IMG/VR virus record: IMGVR_UViG_3300005347_000203
Coordinates: 1 to 44,082 of that record
Direction: 5' to 3' (one strand)
DNA: 44,082 nt
From: a virus
Part shown: positions 16,284 through 23,296 of the stretch, piece by piece
Position numbering within the stretch: the stretch's first letter is position 1
How the letters are laid out: each line of letters opens with the position of its first letter
Made by a program: the position numbers and the translations under genes
Notes under the pieces: generated by a model
Told to the model about the DNA's origin: nothing
What the model saw: the letters and a program-made list of their open reading frames with translations, nothing else
Databases searched by the model: none

Positions 16284-16307
16284 GGAGGAGTGGTCCAACA
16301 CTCTTCC
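16284..16307. promoter_or_regulatory. inverted repeat in divergent promoter region, candidate operator
   Basis: GGAGGAGTG (16284-16292) and CACTCTTCC (16299-16307) form arms with eight of nine pairs around a 6-base loop. They lie midway between the divergent starts at 16253 (minus) and 16339 (plus). TATAAA at 16327-16332 could be a -10-like element for the plus gene. The small ribbon-helix-helix protein is an obvious candidate to bind here. Confidence 0.45.
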
Positions 16308-16338
16308 GCTTCGCATTAAATGCCGTTATAAAGTCGGC

Positions 16339-16530
16339 ATGTCAATTTCTAACGTTAAAAAATCAAAAGGTCGGCCTAGCGTGGATAGCGAGGCTATTAC
16401 CTTGCGCGTCCATCGTGACGTTCTGTCGAGGATCGATGAGTGGCGCAGGAAATGTGACGACCTTCCGAATCGCCCAGAAGCCATCCGACGCTTGGTTAAG
16501 CAGGCGCTTGATGCCAAAAAACCATCATAA
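16339..16530 (+). CDS. ribbon-helix-helix-type small regulator
   Basis: The 63-residue basic product begins MSISNVKKSKGRPSVDSE. It then shows a beta strand, AITLRVHRDVLSRIDEWRR, and a second helix, NRPEAIRRLVKQALDAK. This is the pattern of ribbon-helix-helix repressors, which bind DNA as dimers through the strand. It is the only rightward gene within the late region and diverges from the Tat-protein/rha unit across an 85-base gap holding an inverted repeat. Autoregulation and repression of the rha unit are the simplest reading. An antitoxin role is possible, but no toxin-like partner lies beside it. Confidence 0.75.
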   Translation: MSISNVKKSKGRPSVDSEAITLRVHRDVLSRIDEWRRKCDDLPNRPEAIRRLVKQALDAKKPS

Positions 16531-16618
16531 ACCATTGATCGGCGGCTTGTTCGTCATGGTAAGGATGACGGTCGCCATCGTCGTTATCGCTGAAACGGTC
16601 ATTCCGTAAGAGTGAGAG

Positions 16619-17053
16619 TTAATCGATCGCCCGCCCGCCCCCACTCGTACGATCCCGCTTTTTCGCTTCGAGTAACTGTAGCCAGAATTGGCGATCCATT
16701 CCTGGGCCTTCCGGATATCCTTTCGGAACCTCAGAGCGCCATTTGGCTTCCGTCCAACAGTCTTTTGCAAGCAGATAGAAAACGGCACTGTCTAGGCCGG
16801 GCTTTTCGAGAAAGAAAACCTGTTTCCTATCGAGCGCGTACACGAACGGCCGAAAGCCCACATACGCACCATAGAGATTCTTCGCGTTCATTTCCCCTTC
16901 GACATCGATTCCGGTTGGGCAAAGCTTCACACTACGGAACTGCGCAGAGGCGGGATCATTAAGGTTATGGCTGGCCGCCTGCTCTGCTTCCTTCTGCCAT
17001 GCCGGCTTGCAAGACGCCAAAACGAGCAACAACATCGCCGCGATATACCGCAT
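16619..17053 (-). CDS. lipoprotein, moron candidate
   Basis: The 144-residue product starts MRYIAAMLLLVLASCKPAW, a lipoprotein signal with lipobox LASC and Cys15. The body has NLNDPASAQFRSVKLCP and GEMNAKNLYGAYVGFRPFVY, a pattern I know from short lipoproteins scattered through proteobacterial prophages and genomes. The start is supported by GGAGGGGCGG before ATG. The gene is AT-richer than its neighbours and stands between the tail chaperones and the divergent regulator, a typical moron position. Envelope proteins of this size made by lysogens sometimes block superinfection. That role is a guess here. Confidence 0.72.
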   Translation of the reverse strand: MRYIAAMLLLVLASCKPAWQKEAEQAASHNLNDPASAQFRSVKLCPTGIDVEGEMNAKNLYGAYVGFRPFVYALDRKQVFFLEKPGLDSAVFYLLAKDCWTEAKWRSEVPKGYPEGPGMDRQFWLQLLEAKKRDRTSGGGRAID

Positions 17054-17076
17054 CCGCCCCTCCGCGCTTTAGGGGC

Positions 17077-17921
17077 TCAATCCTCGCCCAGCCCGACCAG
17101 ATGATCAAGCACCGCGCCGACCTGCATTTCGATCGCTGAAGCATCCCCCCAGGGCGGCTTGCAATCGATCTTTTCGGCCGCTTTGCCCATCCCGAAATAG
17201 GCTTCGGAAAGGCTATGGATGACCTCGAATTCCCAGCTCGACAGCTGGATGCCCGTGCCGAGCTGCCAGTTGACGATAGCCGCCCAACTCAGCGGCCCGG
17301 CACCCATCGCGCCCGCTTCATAGGGGCCGATCCGAAACATCGTTTCCGCCACCCCCGGCAGCGTCACGGGGGGCAGTTTGACCGGCTTTCCTTCCTTCGT
17401 CAGCTGGTCGAGCCGGGAGAGACCCGGCTCGTCGCTGTCGTCGCCCTCGATCCTCGGCACCGCATGGAGCCAGGCGAGGTGCTTGACGTAGAGGCTCAGC
17501 TCGTCGGCGAGGGCTTTGAGGCGTTTCCCCACTTCGCGGCATGCGCCTGGAATTTCTCGGGGACATAGCCGATGCTGCGATCGCGGAACGCCGCCAGGAA
17601 CTGTTCCTTGCCGGGTCGCGGGGCTTCCTCGCCATCGACGATGTAGCACCAGTTTTCGAACTCGATCGTGATCGCCGCCAGGAACTCGGCTTGACGCTCC
17701 AGCTTCTCGTCGGCGCTCTGCGATGTGCTGCCGTCCGTCTTCAGCATGTCGACGACGGCGTTCTGCGCAATCGCCTGCGCCTCCGCATATTCCCGGCTCG
17801 CCGGGCTGTGATAGCGGATCCGGCAGGGCCGGCCGTCTTCGCCGAGCTGCGGCTCGCCATTGGCGCCGAGCACATTGAAATAGGCGATCGGGGATACGCC
17901 CCGAGTCTTGAGGTTCAGCAT
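17077..17921 (-). CDS. tail assembly chaperone, frameshift fusion (gpGT-like)
   Basis: This product is read from the ATG at 17921, shifts by -1 at the slippery heptamer 17523-17529, and continues to the stop at 17077. About 133 residues from the first frame are joined to about 148 from the second, 281 in all. After the shift the protein reads RLKALADELSLYVKHLAWLH and ends LDHLVGLGED. The downstream frame has no credible start of its own. Its position between the tail tube gene and the tape measure is where siphophages keep the G/GT pair. The long form chaperones the tape measure protein and recruits tail tube subunits. Confidence 0.85.
17496..17921 (-). CDS. tail assembly chaperone, short form (gpG-like)
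   Basis: The unshifted product is 141 residues, beginning MLNLKTRGVSPIAYFNVLGA and ending WGNASKPSPTS. It includes ADEKLERQAEFLAAITIEFENW. The start has AGGAAG five bases upstream. It shares its first 133 residues with the frameshift fusion. In siphophages the short form is made in excess and coats the tape measure protein. The family is too divergent to name beyond its role, which rests on gene order and the frameshift. Confidence 0.82.
   Translation of the reverse strand: MLNLKTRGVSPIAYFNVLGANGEPQLGEDGRPCRIRYHSPASREYAEAQAIAQNAVVDMLKTDGSTSQSADEKLERQAEFLAAITIEFENWCYIVDGEEAPRPGKEQFLAAFRDRSIGYVPEKFQAHAAKWGNASKPSPTS
17523..17529 (-). promoter_or_regulatory. -1 programmed frameshift site GGGAAAC
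   Basis: On the minus strand the bases read TGG GGA AAC GCC in the short-form frame, giving a perfect X XXY YYZ heptamer G GGA AAC. A -1 slip gives GGG AAA and continues as CGC CTC AAA. The short stem CTCG-CCGA-CGAG begins about 15 bases downstream. Confidence 0.88.
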
Positions 17922-17952
17922 GTGTCTTCCTGTGCGGGGGATGCGGGGATGC

Positions 17953-17984
17953 CGCCCGCCCCGCCCCCGCGAGCGGGACGGGCG
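17953..17984 (-). other. strong hairpin between tail tube and chaperone genes
   Basis: CGCCCGCCCCGC (17953-17964) and GCGGGACGGGCG (17973-17984) pair over 12 positions with one mismatch. On the transcribed minus strand no T-run follows, so a terminator is unlikely. A 3' stability or processing element that uncouples tail tube from chaperone levels would fit. Confidence 0.45.
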
Positions 17985-18013
17985 ACGGTTTTCCGGTCGT
18001 GACCGGAACGGGA

Positions 18014-18460
18014 TTAGGCTGCTGCGACCTTCACCGGCTTGCGCGTGATTTCGATCGGCATCGTCACCTTGGTGACGTCGTTGGTGGCGCCGATGTTGAT
18101 CATCCACTGCATGATCTGGCCGGTGATGTAATAGACCGTGCCGCTCTGCAGCTCGATCTTGAAATAATAATCATTGTCGCTCTCGGCACCGGGCTCGCAA
18201 ATCGCCTGCCCGTCATCCTCATCGTCGATCGCGATCGACGGCGAGATCTGGCCGTAGTTGACCGAGCCCTTCTTTTTCTGGACGACGCGCTCAGCCAGCG
18301 GCGTGAACGTCACAAGATCGAATTGCGCGCCGAAGCTGCCCAGATTTTCGACCAAACCAACCAGCGCCCAATCCAGCGCGGCGAAAGCGACGCCCGTGAA
18401 TGCGCCGGGAGCGATAGCGGACACGTACAGCTTCGTGCCCGCGGAAGTGCGGAACGTCAT
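18014..18460 (-). CDS. major tail tube protein
   Basis: The 148-residue product has the size, acidic composition and layout of siphophage tail tube proteins. It begins MTFRTSAGTKLYVSAIAPGA. A central Q-rich strand follows (VVQKKKGSVNYGQISPSIAI), and it ends with a positively charged strand (MPIEITRKPVKVAAA). It lies between the tail completion gene (DUF3168) and the chaperone pair, as in many HK97-like genomes. AAAGGA precedes the ATG. The protein polymerises around the tape measure to make the tail. Confidence 0.8.
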   Translation of the reverse strand: MTFRTSAGTKLYVSAIAPGAFTGVAFAALDWALVGLVENLGSFGAQFDLVTFTPLAERVVQKKKGSVNYGQISPSIAIDDEDDGQAICEPGAESDNDYYFKIELQSGTVYYITGQIMQWMINIGATNDVTKVTMPIEITRKPVKVAAA

Positions 18461-18526
18461 GGCGTTTTCCTTTGTGATGAAGCCCGCGGGCGCGGGCGGA
18501 CATGCCGTGCGGGGCCGACCTTGGAA

Positions 18527-18931
18527 CTACGTCGCTACGTTGTAGCCGACGCTGAAATCTTGGCTTTGCATGACGATCGAGCCGTCATCGGAGGTGAAGT
18601 CGGGGCCGGCGCTGTCGAGCAGCACACTGACCTCGGTGACATCCGCGAAGTCGCCGAGCCGATCGGCGCAGATCCGGCGCGCCAACGACAGTATCTCTTC
18701 CTTTTGCGCATAGTCGTCGGCCAGCGCGGTGACCTGCACACGCTCGGTAAACCGCCGCTTGCTGCTCGGCGTGAGGAAGTTGAGCGGGACGATGCTGATC
18801 GACATCAACCCTACGGCAGGCACGGGCGTGTTGATCGGCAGCACGCCGGCCCGCGTGTCAGCGGCCGAGACGACGGCGAGATAGTCGGCCGAGGCGAGCA
18901 GCAGCTCGCGGATGACCGCGACGCCGCTCAT
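18527..18931 (-). CDS. DUF3168 tail completion / terminator protein
   Basis: The 134-residue product matches the DUF3168 pattern: an N-terminal helix (IRELLLASADYLAVV), a PLNFLTPSSKRRFTERVQV strand region and YAQKEEILSLARRICADRLG. This family caps the tail tube and joins it to the head. It overlaps the HK97 gp10-like gene upstream by ATGA and precedes the tail tube gene, the conserved order. A short GC hairpin (GCCCGC-GGGC-GCGGGC, 18482-18497) lies between it and the tail tube gene. Confidence 0.8.
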   Translation of the reverse strand: MSGVAVIRELLLASADYLAVVSAADTRAGVLPINTPVPAVGLMSISIVPLNFLTPSSKRRFTERVQVTALADDYAQKEEILSLARRICADRLGDFADVTEVSVLLDSAGPDFTSDDGSIVMQSQDFSVGYNVAT

Positions 18932-19470
18932 TCGTCAACATCGTCGGCGACGCCGAAATCGGGGGCCGCCAAGCCCTCTTTCGTCAGGCGCGACCGGACG
19001 TAGGTGGCGGCCGCGGCGACGGCCTCGCGCGACTTGCTGTCGAGCGCGGGACGAAAGAACGGCCGCGCGGGCGTGCCGGGATGGAATACGGCTTTGCCGA
19101 CGAAGCGGCCGTCGATCAGCAACGATTGGCGTGGCGTGTCCTGATCCTTCGCTGTCCAGCGCTTCCGGCGCTTCGCGAACTTGACCTTGATCGGATGCGC
19201 GGCGGTCCCGTACTCGATGAAATTGGCGATATAGGCGCGGTTGCCGCGCACCCGCAGCGTCGCCTTGACCACGCCCTTGCGCGACGACGTGCGGATGACG
19301 ATCGCCTTCTTCGTCAGCCCGGTATCGATCGGCACGTTCAACCGTGCCTCGATCTGGACAACGCGGGCCGCCGCCCGCATCGCGCCGCGCACGACATTGC
19401 GCTGCAACTTGTCGGGCAGCGCTTGGAGGAAGGCGGCCAGCTCCGGGCCGCCTTTCAACCCGATCGACAT
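18928..19470 (-). CDS. HK97 gp10 family tail-neck protein
   Basis: The 180-residue basic product has the gp10 landmarks: an N-terminal helix (LAAFLQALPDKLQRNVVRGA), VPIDTGLTKKAI and YIANFIEYGTAAHP, then FFRPALDSKSREAV. The family sits at the head-tail interface of siphophages and helps join the two. A single shared base links it to the small gene upstream. It lies between the head closure genes and the DUF3168 protein. Confidence 0.88.
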   Translation of the reverse strand: MSIGLKGGPELAAFLQALPDKLQRNVVRGAMRAAARVVQIEARLNVPIDTGLTKKAIVIRTSSRKGVVKATLRVRGNRAYIANFIEYGTAAHPIKVKFAKRRKRWTAKDQDTPRQSLLIDGRFVGKAVFHPGTPARPFFRPALDSKSREAVAAAATYVRSRLTKEGLAAPDFGVADDVDE

Positions 19471-19661
19471 CAGGCGGCGTCCACCTTGCGTTTGGCTTTC
19501 AGCTCGCCGAACCGCTCCGGCGTCAGCGTCAGCTCTGCGCCCTTGGCGACGAAAACCTTGGTCTCGCGATCGATATAGTCGGCGATCGCCACCGCCGCTA
19601 CGCCCTCGGCCGCCGCGGCGCCGGCCTTCGCGGGCGCCTTCATACCCTTCGGATCCATCAT
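19470..19661 (-). CDS. small Ala/Lys-rich protein in the neck module
   Basis: The 63-residue product begins MMDPKGMKAPAKAGAAAAEG and then reads YIDRETKVFVAKGAELTL and TPERFGELKAKRKVDA. No family is recognised. It is tightly placed between the decoration-protein-like gene and the gp10-like gene, so it is probably translated and virion-related. A small head-tail accessory role is only a guess from position. Confidence 0.65.
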   Translation of the reverse strand: MMDPKGMKAPAKAGAAAAEGVAAVAIADYIDRETKVFVAKGAELTLTPERFGELKAKRKVDAA

Positions 19662-19684
19662 CTATCTCCGTTTTCGGTTGAGGA

Positions 19685-20095
19685 TTACAGGGCGACGCCG
19701 GCTGCCTTGATGTCGAGATCGAGCACCGTCGCCGAGATCGCGAAGCCGAGGAAAACCGGATAGTCGCCGGCTTGGACGTCGGCGATCGGGCATATCCCGC
19801 CAGCGGTAGGGCTGAGATAATAGGCTAGCCCCGGCGTCAGTGCCGCGCCGATCACGATCGGACCCTTGCGATGCACGCGAACCGGCTGATCCACGCCCGC
19901 GGCATTGAGCGCGATGCCATCGGGCAGGCGCGCGGCGGCCGTGGCACTGTCACAGTCGGCGAGCTTATACTTGCTGGTGTCAGGGTCGGAATAGACGACC
20001 TTCCCGGCCGTCAGCGCTTCGCCGGCGGTGGCGTTGCGCGTGCTGCCGCCCTCGCTCGACAGGACGTTCGCAGCAGTGATGACAAGGTCGGCCAT
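19685..20095 (-). CDS. capsid decoration (DUF2190-like) protein
   Basis: The 136-residue product begins MADLVITAANVLSSEGGSTR and reads AGEALTAGKVVYSD, RLPDGIALNAAGVDQPVRVH and then GAALTPGLAYYLSPTAGG. This compact beta-rich pattern of small repeating strands is typical of DUF2190-type capsid cement proteins. Such proteins stabilise expanded capsids. It lies in the neck module rather than next to the capsid gene, which slightly weakens the assignment. Confidence 0.68.
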   Translation of the reverse strand: MADLVITAANVLSSEGGSTRNATAGEALTAGKVVYSDPDTSKYKLADCDSATAAARLPDGIALNAAGVDQPVRVHRKGPIVIGAALTPGLAYYLSPTAGGICPIADVQAGDYPVFLGFAISATVLDLDIKAAGVAL

Positions 20096-20119
20096 ATCAA
20101 TTCTCCCTCACGGTCAGCA

Positions 20120-20464
20120 TCAGCCGGCCCCGCCGGCAGTCGAATAATCCTGTGCGATGAATTCCAGCGCCTCGCGCCGGCCGATCTCGGCAGGCCCGGC
20201 GATGATCTGCATGATCCGATCGCCGTGCAGGATCCGCATCGAGCTATCGAGGCCGGTGCGATACCGGATCCGCACCCGCGCCGGCCGACTGGCGATCACG
20301 ATCTGGTCGGAGATCCGCTCGGCCCGGCTCGGCAGCATGTCCTGCACGTTCGCCCTGACCGTCGCGACATCAACCCATGGGCCGGCGGTCGTTCCGAACT
20401 TGCCCTCCTGCCCGGCTGACGGGCGCTGGAAGGTGATCGTGCGATCGAGCGTGCCAGCGCGCAT
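20120..20464 (-). CDS. head closure / head-tail adaptor protein
   Basis: The 114-residue product begins MRAGTLDRTITFQRPSAG, followed by WVDVATVRANVQDM, a conserved RIRYRTGLDSSMRI strand pair and a final REALEFIAQDY. This is the SPP1 gp16-type head closure family, which plugs the connector after packaging. The start at 20464 shares one base with the upstream connector gene (TGATG). The longer reading frame is shadow of that gene. Confidence 0.85.
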   Translation of the reverse strand: MRAGTLDRTITFQRPSAGQEGKFGTTAGPWVDVATVRANVQDMLPSRAERISDQIVIASRPARVRIRYRTGLDSSMRILHGDRIMQIIAGPAEIGRREALEFIAQDYSTAGGAG

Positions 20465-21069
20465 CAGCTGAAGATCCGGTAGGGGCCGAGCAGCGCCTCG
20501 ACCGTCGTCGACATCGCAATCGGCGTCGCCGACACGCCAACGGCCACCGTTTCGCGATTCGCGTAGAGATCGCCGAGCATCAGCAGGATCGCTGCGCGGA
20601 TGGGCGCCGGCAGCGTCGAGACGATCGGATCGGCGTCCGGATCCTTCACATAGCCCGCGCGATAGCGCACCCGCACCGCCTCGCGGCCCCAATATCCGCC
20701 TTCCCAAGGCCACGAAGCCGCGATGGGATAGACCGTTCTGTCGATCAGCTCATAGTCGCTGGGATCGACGGTGATTTCCTGCCGATTGACGTCGAGATAG
20801 GAGACCCGCACGAGATCGACGACGGGCGGGCATGGCAGCTTCAGCCCGCATCCGATTTCCCACATATCGAAGCGCGCTTCGAGCGTCTGGAGGCCCAAAG
20901 CACGACCAAGCTCAGCTTCCGCCTCTGGCCCATCGAGATGCTCGCACGCAGCGGCGATATAGCCTTCGACCTTCACCTGCTGGCTTACATCCCCGCTCAG
21001 CTCCAGATGCGCGTCAGCATCCTCCCACGTCACGACAGGCGCGGGAGCTTCAATGACGATGACGCGCAT
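20464..21069 (-). CDS. head-tail connector protein, phiE125 gp8 / gp6-like
   Basis: The 201-residue product begins MRVIVIEAPAPVVTWEDADA, followed by HLELSGDVSQQVKVEGYIAA. It has helical segments ending APIRAAILLMLGDLYANRET. This is the pattern of the phiE125 gp8/HK97 gp6 connector family that binds beneath the portal. The C-terminal segment with GPYRIF is also typical. It overlaps the head closure gene and follows an unknown capsid-proximal gene. Confidence 0.85.
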   Translation of the reverse strand: MRVIVIEAPAPVVTWEDADAHLELSGDVSQQVKVEGYIAAACEHLDGPEAEAELGRALGLQTLEARFDMWEIGCGLKLPCPPVVDLVRVSYLDVNRQEITVDPSDYELIDRTVYPIAASWPWEGGYWGREAVRVRYRAGYVKDPDADPIVSTLPAPIRAAILLMLGDLYANRETVAVGVSATPIAMSTTVEALLGPYRIFS

Positions 21070-21078
21070 CTACCGCGC

Positions 21079-21441
21079 TCAATCGACCAGAATGTGGAAG
21101 GCGCCCGTCTTGGCGTTGCCGCCTTGCGCGAGCACGATCTTGACCCTGTCGTTCGCCAGCGCCACCGGGACGGTCTGCGCCGTGCCGCCGGCGGCGTAGA
21201 GCAACGCCGCGCCAACCTGCGAATGCGTTGGCTGTCGTGGCGCCCGGATCGCCGACGCATTGACGTCGCTTTCCGTCCAGAGGTTTACGCCGGTCGCCTC
21301 GCCCGTGATCGTGAAGTCGACACCATTCGCATAGTCGGTCTTCACATATTCGATCTGGTGGATCTTGCCCGAAATGCGCGGGCTGTAGGCAGTGACCGTG
21401 CCATCGGCAGCGGTCGTAACCGTCACTTTATAACGCTTCAT
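21079..21441 (-). CDS. conserved phage protein of the head module, unknown function
   Basis: The product is 120 residues if the ATG at 21441 is used; that ATG has GGAG six bases upstream. An earlier ATG at 21453 (adding METT) lacks a ribosome site. The sequence begins MKRYKVTVTTAADGTVTAYS, has ISGKIHQIEYVKTDYANGVD, and ends FHILVD. Beta-strand patterns predominate and suggest a small virion protein. I recognise no named family. Gene position points to the head or neck. Confidence 0.65.
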   Translation of the reverse strand: MKRYKVTVTTAADGTVTAYSPRISGKIHQIEYVKTDYANGVDFTITGEATGVNLWTESDVNASAIRAPRQPTHSQVGAALLYAAGGTAQTVPVALANDRVKIVLAQGGNAKTGAFHILVD

Positions 21442-21480
21442 CGTCGTCTCCATGCTGCGGCGCTCGGCGCCTGGGGCGGC

Positions 21481-21975
21481 CTATTCGGCCTTGGTCTGGG
21501 CTGCGGGAGAAGCCTTGTTCGCCGCGCGGGATCTCCGAGCGGGAGGCGGCGGAGGCGGAGGCGAGGCGGGCTCGGCTTTGGTCTCTACGCCGGGCTCAAC
21601 CTTCGTTTCGGTCGAGTCGCCCTCGGACTTGCCAGTCTGGGCGCCGCCGGCACCTTTCGCGGCGAGGTCCTGCTCGGCGATCGCCGCGGCGATCTCTTTC
21701 TTCGTGCTGCGCGAGGCATAGCCCTTGGGCGGGTAGTTCTTGGCGAGGTAGCCGGCCCCGACGAACTCGGCGATCGTCGGCCCATCGCTCCGCAACTCGC
21801 CCGCCTTCGGAGCATCCGGATCGATCAGGACGCCCGAATCCACGAGCGTCTTCACGATCACCGGATCGGCAAGGCGCGTGTCGCCCTCCGCAAAGCGATG
21901 AACGACGCTGCCGTCATCGGTGATCTTGTCGCCCTGATGTTCGCGAGCGACCTTGAATTTCTTCAGTTCGGCCAT
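21481..21975 (-). CDS. head-module protein with disordered Pro/Ala-rich tail
   Basis: The 164-residue product begins MAELKKFKVAREHQGDKITD and has a small folded N-terminal half (HRFAEGDTRLADPVIVKTLV). A low-complexity C-terminal half includes [15 protein letters not shown]. The ATG at 21975 has GAGGAG upstream. It follows the major capsid gene after tandem terminators. A capsid accessory or head fibre role is possible, but no family supports it. Confidence 0.65.
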   Translation of the reverse strand: MAELKKFKVAREHQGDKITDDGSVVHRFAEGDTRLADPVIVKTLVDSGVLIDPDAPKAGELRSDGPTIAEFVGAGYLAKNYPPKGYASRSTKKEIAAAIAEQDLAAKGAGGAQTGKSEGDSTETKVEPGVETKAEPASPPPPPPPARRSRAANKASPAAQTKAE

Positions 21976-22000
21976 GTCGGGGTGCTCCTCTTGCAAAGAA

Positions 22001-22049
22001 GGCGCTGCGGGCGCCTCCTATGGAAAAGGGGCGAGCCGAAGCCCGCCCC
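22001..22049 (-). terminator. tandem intrinsic terminators after the capsid gene
   Basis: The first hairpin after the capsid stop codon is GGGGCGGGC-TTCG-GCTCGCCCC followed by TTTT (22024-22049 on the minus strand). A second, GGCGC-CCGCA-GCGCC followed by TTCTTT, lies at 22001-22015. They would make the capsid transcript far more abundant than downstream genes. Confidence 0.72.
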
Positions 22050-22075
22050 TCCTGTCATGCCGATGGTGATTCCGG

Positions 22076-23269
22076 TTAGGCGGCAAGCGCCGTGTCGAAG
22101 TCGCCATAGATCAATGCGCCCGGCTTCTTGATCGCAAGGGCGACGCGTTCTTCGCAGCGCATCGTGTAGAGGTTCTTTTCGAAGTCGTCGGCGTTCTCCG
22201 ACGCGATCACGACTTCCGGCGCCATGCGATCGTACAGCGTCTGCAGCTTGAAGCCGCCAACGGTGAACTTCTTGATCGTCTGCGCCACGGTCGGCACCAC
22301 CGGCTTACCCCACAGACGCGGGCCTGCCAGCGCCAGCGGGTTCGCGAAGATATATGCACCCTCGCCCGTCTTCGACATTTCGATCTCGGCCCAGTCGGCC
22401 GGGTTCAAAACGACGCCATCGGTCGGATAGAGCGCCAGCTCGGCCTGCAACAGCGCGAGCCGGATGATGTCGATCTTGTTGACGCCTTCAATGACGATCG
22501 GGGCGGCATAGGCGGTGGCATTGGTATTGAGGCCGGTCAGATGCTGACCGGTGCCATCGCCGCTCAGCAATTCGCCCTCTTCCGCCAGCGCCAAGCCATA
22601 GCGCATTTCGCTATCGACCTCGCCTTTCAGCTGTACGACGTCATCGATCGCCTGCCGGGTGAGCTTGGCAAGGTGCGCGATCACGCGCACCGGCGCGTTG
22701 ACCATGGTCCAGACATACACGCTGGTCGGCTTCTGAGCGCCTTCGGCGACGACCGCCGCGTTATTCGTCCGGGTGGTTTGTTTGACATAATCAATCGAAC
22801 CGCTCGACGTCGGAACGACGGTGAGCAGGTCGCGGATCGTCATATCGCGACGCGGCAGCGACGTGACGGTCGGATCGCGCATGCTCCAGGCGGCGGCATC
22901 GGCCGCCGTGATCGCCTTGACCCGATTGGAGTCCTTCAGCTCGATCCGAAACGAACCATTTGCACCGCCCTCACGATAGGCCTTGAACCGATCGGAATCG
23001 ACCAGCTGGCCACCGTAGCTCTTGACCTGGTCCTCCTCCTCACCGGGCTTCCGCGCCATCTTCTGCTCGACCTGGGCGAGCTGCTCGCGCAGCGTATTCA
23101 CGCCCGTCAGCAACTCGTCGACCGACTTCTTCGTTTCGGCACTGAGCCCGCCCGCCGTCTTAGCTTCCTGCAGGGCAGCGTCGGCTTTTTTCATGATCTC
23201 GTCATGCTTGGCGTCGATCGACTTACGAAGATCCTCGGCCATCTGCTCAGCCGTCTTGGTCTCGGACAT
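22076..23269 (-). CDS. major capsid protein, HK97 family
   Basis: The 397-residue product has an N-terminal coiled-coil delta domain of about 100 residues (AEQMAEDLRKSIDAKHDEIM, later LREQLAQVEQKM), removed by the protease in HK97-type assembly. The shell domain follows, with DPTVTSLPRRDMTIRDLLTV, VIAHLAKLTRQAIDDV, LLSGDGTGQHLTGLN and LNPADWAEIEMSKTGEGAYI as fold landmarks. AGGAG before ATG supports the start at 23269 over a TTG two codons upstream. It follows the protease gene directly. Confidence 0.95.
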   Translation of the reverse strand: MSETKTAEQMAEDLRKSIDAKHDEIMKKADAALQEAKTAGGLSAETKKSVDELLTGVNTLREQLAQVEQKMARKPGEEEDQVKSYGGQLVDSDRFKAYREGGANGSFRIELKDSNRVKAITAADAAAWSMRDPTVTSLPRRDMTIRDLLTVVPTSSGSIDYVKQTTRTNNAAVVAEGAQKPTSVYVWTMVNAPVRVIAHLAKLTRQAIDDVVQLKGEVDSEMRYGLALAEEGELLSGDGTGQHLTGLNTNATAYAAPIVIEGVNKIDIIRLALLQAELALYPTDGVVLNPADWAEIEMSKTGEGAYIFANPLALAGPRLWGKPVVPTVAQTIKKFTVGGFKLQTLYDRMAPEVVIASENADDFEKNLYTMRCEERVALAIKKPGALIYGDFDTALAA

Positions 23270-23296
23270 TTTCAATCTCCTCTGGGGGATAAAGGG

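Noticed and set aside
16339-16530. RHH gene as antitoxin of a toxin-antitoxin pair
   Set aside because: No small toxin-like gene adjoins it in the same operon; divergent regulation fits better.
16525-16788. Leftward 87-codon frame overlapping the lipoprotein end and RHH gene
   Set aside because: It overlaps two better supported genes and has no family features.
17077-17649. The downstream chaperone frame as a separate gene
   Set aside because: Its upstream part is shadow of the short form, it lacks a start with ribosome site, and the GGGAAAC heptamer joins it to the first frame.
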